Source of the DNA: an uncultured Pseudomonadota bacterium
GTDB lineage: Bacteria > Pseudomonadota > Gammaproteobacteria > Methylococcales > Methylomonadaceae
Direction of reading: 5' to 3'
Assembly: GCA_903953455.1 (NCBI GenBank)
Contig: CAJBJW010000397.1
Location: forward strand, 1 to 14,214
DNA length: 14,214 bases
The position numbers were made by a program, and so were the translations under genes. Positions 14,033-14,214 of the stretch are shown one piece after another. Each line of letters starts with the position of its first letter. Position 1 is the first letter of the stretch. The notes beneath the pieces were generated by a model. It was not told where the DNA came from and searched no databases. It saw nothing but the letters and a program-made list of their open reading frames with translations.

Positions 14033-14214
14033 ATGGCTGTTTACAGTACAAACGAATTTAGATCTGGCTTAAAAATCATGCTTGACAACGATCCTTGCGC
14101 AATTATCGAAAATGAATTTGTAAAGCCAGGTAAAGGACAAGCGTTCAATCGAGTCAAAATCCGTAACTTAAAAACCGCTCGAGTAATTGAACGGACGTTT
14201 AAATCAGGTGACAC
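14033..14214 (+). CDS. efp: EF-P, elongation factor P (N-terminal part; runs off the window)
   Basis: EF-P binds the ribosome between P and E sites and relieves stalling at polyproline stretches. The first 60 codons are present, starting MAVYSTNEFRSGLKIMLDN. The KOW-like N-terminal domain shows EFVKPGKGQAFNRVKIRNL, with the conserved K34 at the tip of the loop. In relatives with this PGKGQ loop, K34 is beta-lysylated by EpmA and EpmB. This differs from the rhamnosylated-arginine class found in Pseudomonas. A clear GAGGA ribosome binding site lies 5 nt upstream. The gene is divergent from the cas operon and was probably the chromosomal neighbour of the site where that operon sits. Confidence 0.97.
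   Translation, partial: MAVYSTNEFRSGLKIMLDNDPCAIIENEFVKPGKGQAFNRVKIRNLKTARVIERTFKSGD

Overview
The window is AT-rich bacterial chromosome, most likely from a gammaproteobacterium. The reasons are a division and cell-wall block in the usual order (rsmH-ftsL-ftsI-murE-murF), a MurE with the meso-diaminopimelate signature DNPR, a bacterial type A RNase P RNA, and the start of an elongation factor P with the lysine-34 loop (PGKGQ). A Cardiobacteriales or Moraxellaceae-like relative is possible, but I cannot fix the genus from sequence alone.

Layout. Positions 1-4700 (minus strand) hold the start of murF, then murE, ftsI, ftsL and rsmH, read right to left as one tight operon with gaps of 5 nt or less or short overlaps. 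Positions 4701-4918 are a short AT-rich spacer, and rnpB (minus) lies at about 4919-5280. The usual mraZ is not found upstream of rsmH; rnpB sits there instead. Positions 5394-5891 hold a CRISPR array of nine very degenerate type I-F repeats with a regular period of about 60 nt. Positions 5907-13589 (minus) hold a complete six-gene type I-F operon: cas1, cas2-3 fusion, csy1 (cas8f), csy2 (cas5f), csy3 (cas7f), csy4 (cas6f). A 443-nt intergenic region separates it from the divergent start of efp (14033 to the window edge, plus strand).

The CRISPR-Cas locus is the unusual part. All six reading frames are intact, and the crRNA-processing and target-recognition parts look functional: Cas6f keeps H29, the serines, the tyrosine and the Arg-rich helix, and Cas8f keeps the PAM-reading Asn and Lys/Asn positions. 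The effector nuclease is different. The Cas2-3 protein keeps its Cas2-like N-terminus and HD nuclease ligands, but the helicase ATPase motifs I, III, V and VI are replaced. Cas1 also has substitutions at positions normally conserved, including an active-site Glu to Asp. No two array repeats are identical, yet every one keeps the closing C-G and U-A pairs and the G...A ends of the pentaloop that Cas6f reads. Most stem changes are G-U or compensatory only if the RNA is made from the minus strand. There is no room for a leader: the first repeat starts 15 nt after the cas6f stop codon, so the array looks like the 3' end of the cas mRNA.

My inference is a fixed, non-adapting type I-F system. It would still make crRNAs and bind DNA but probably could not processively degrade it. 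This would suit gene regulation, stable target blocking or nicking, though an old system in slow decay is the main alternative.
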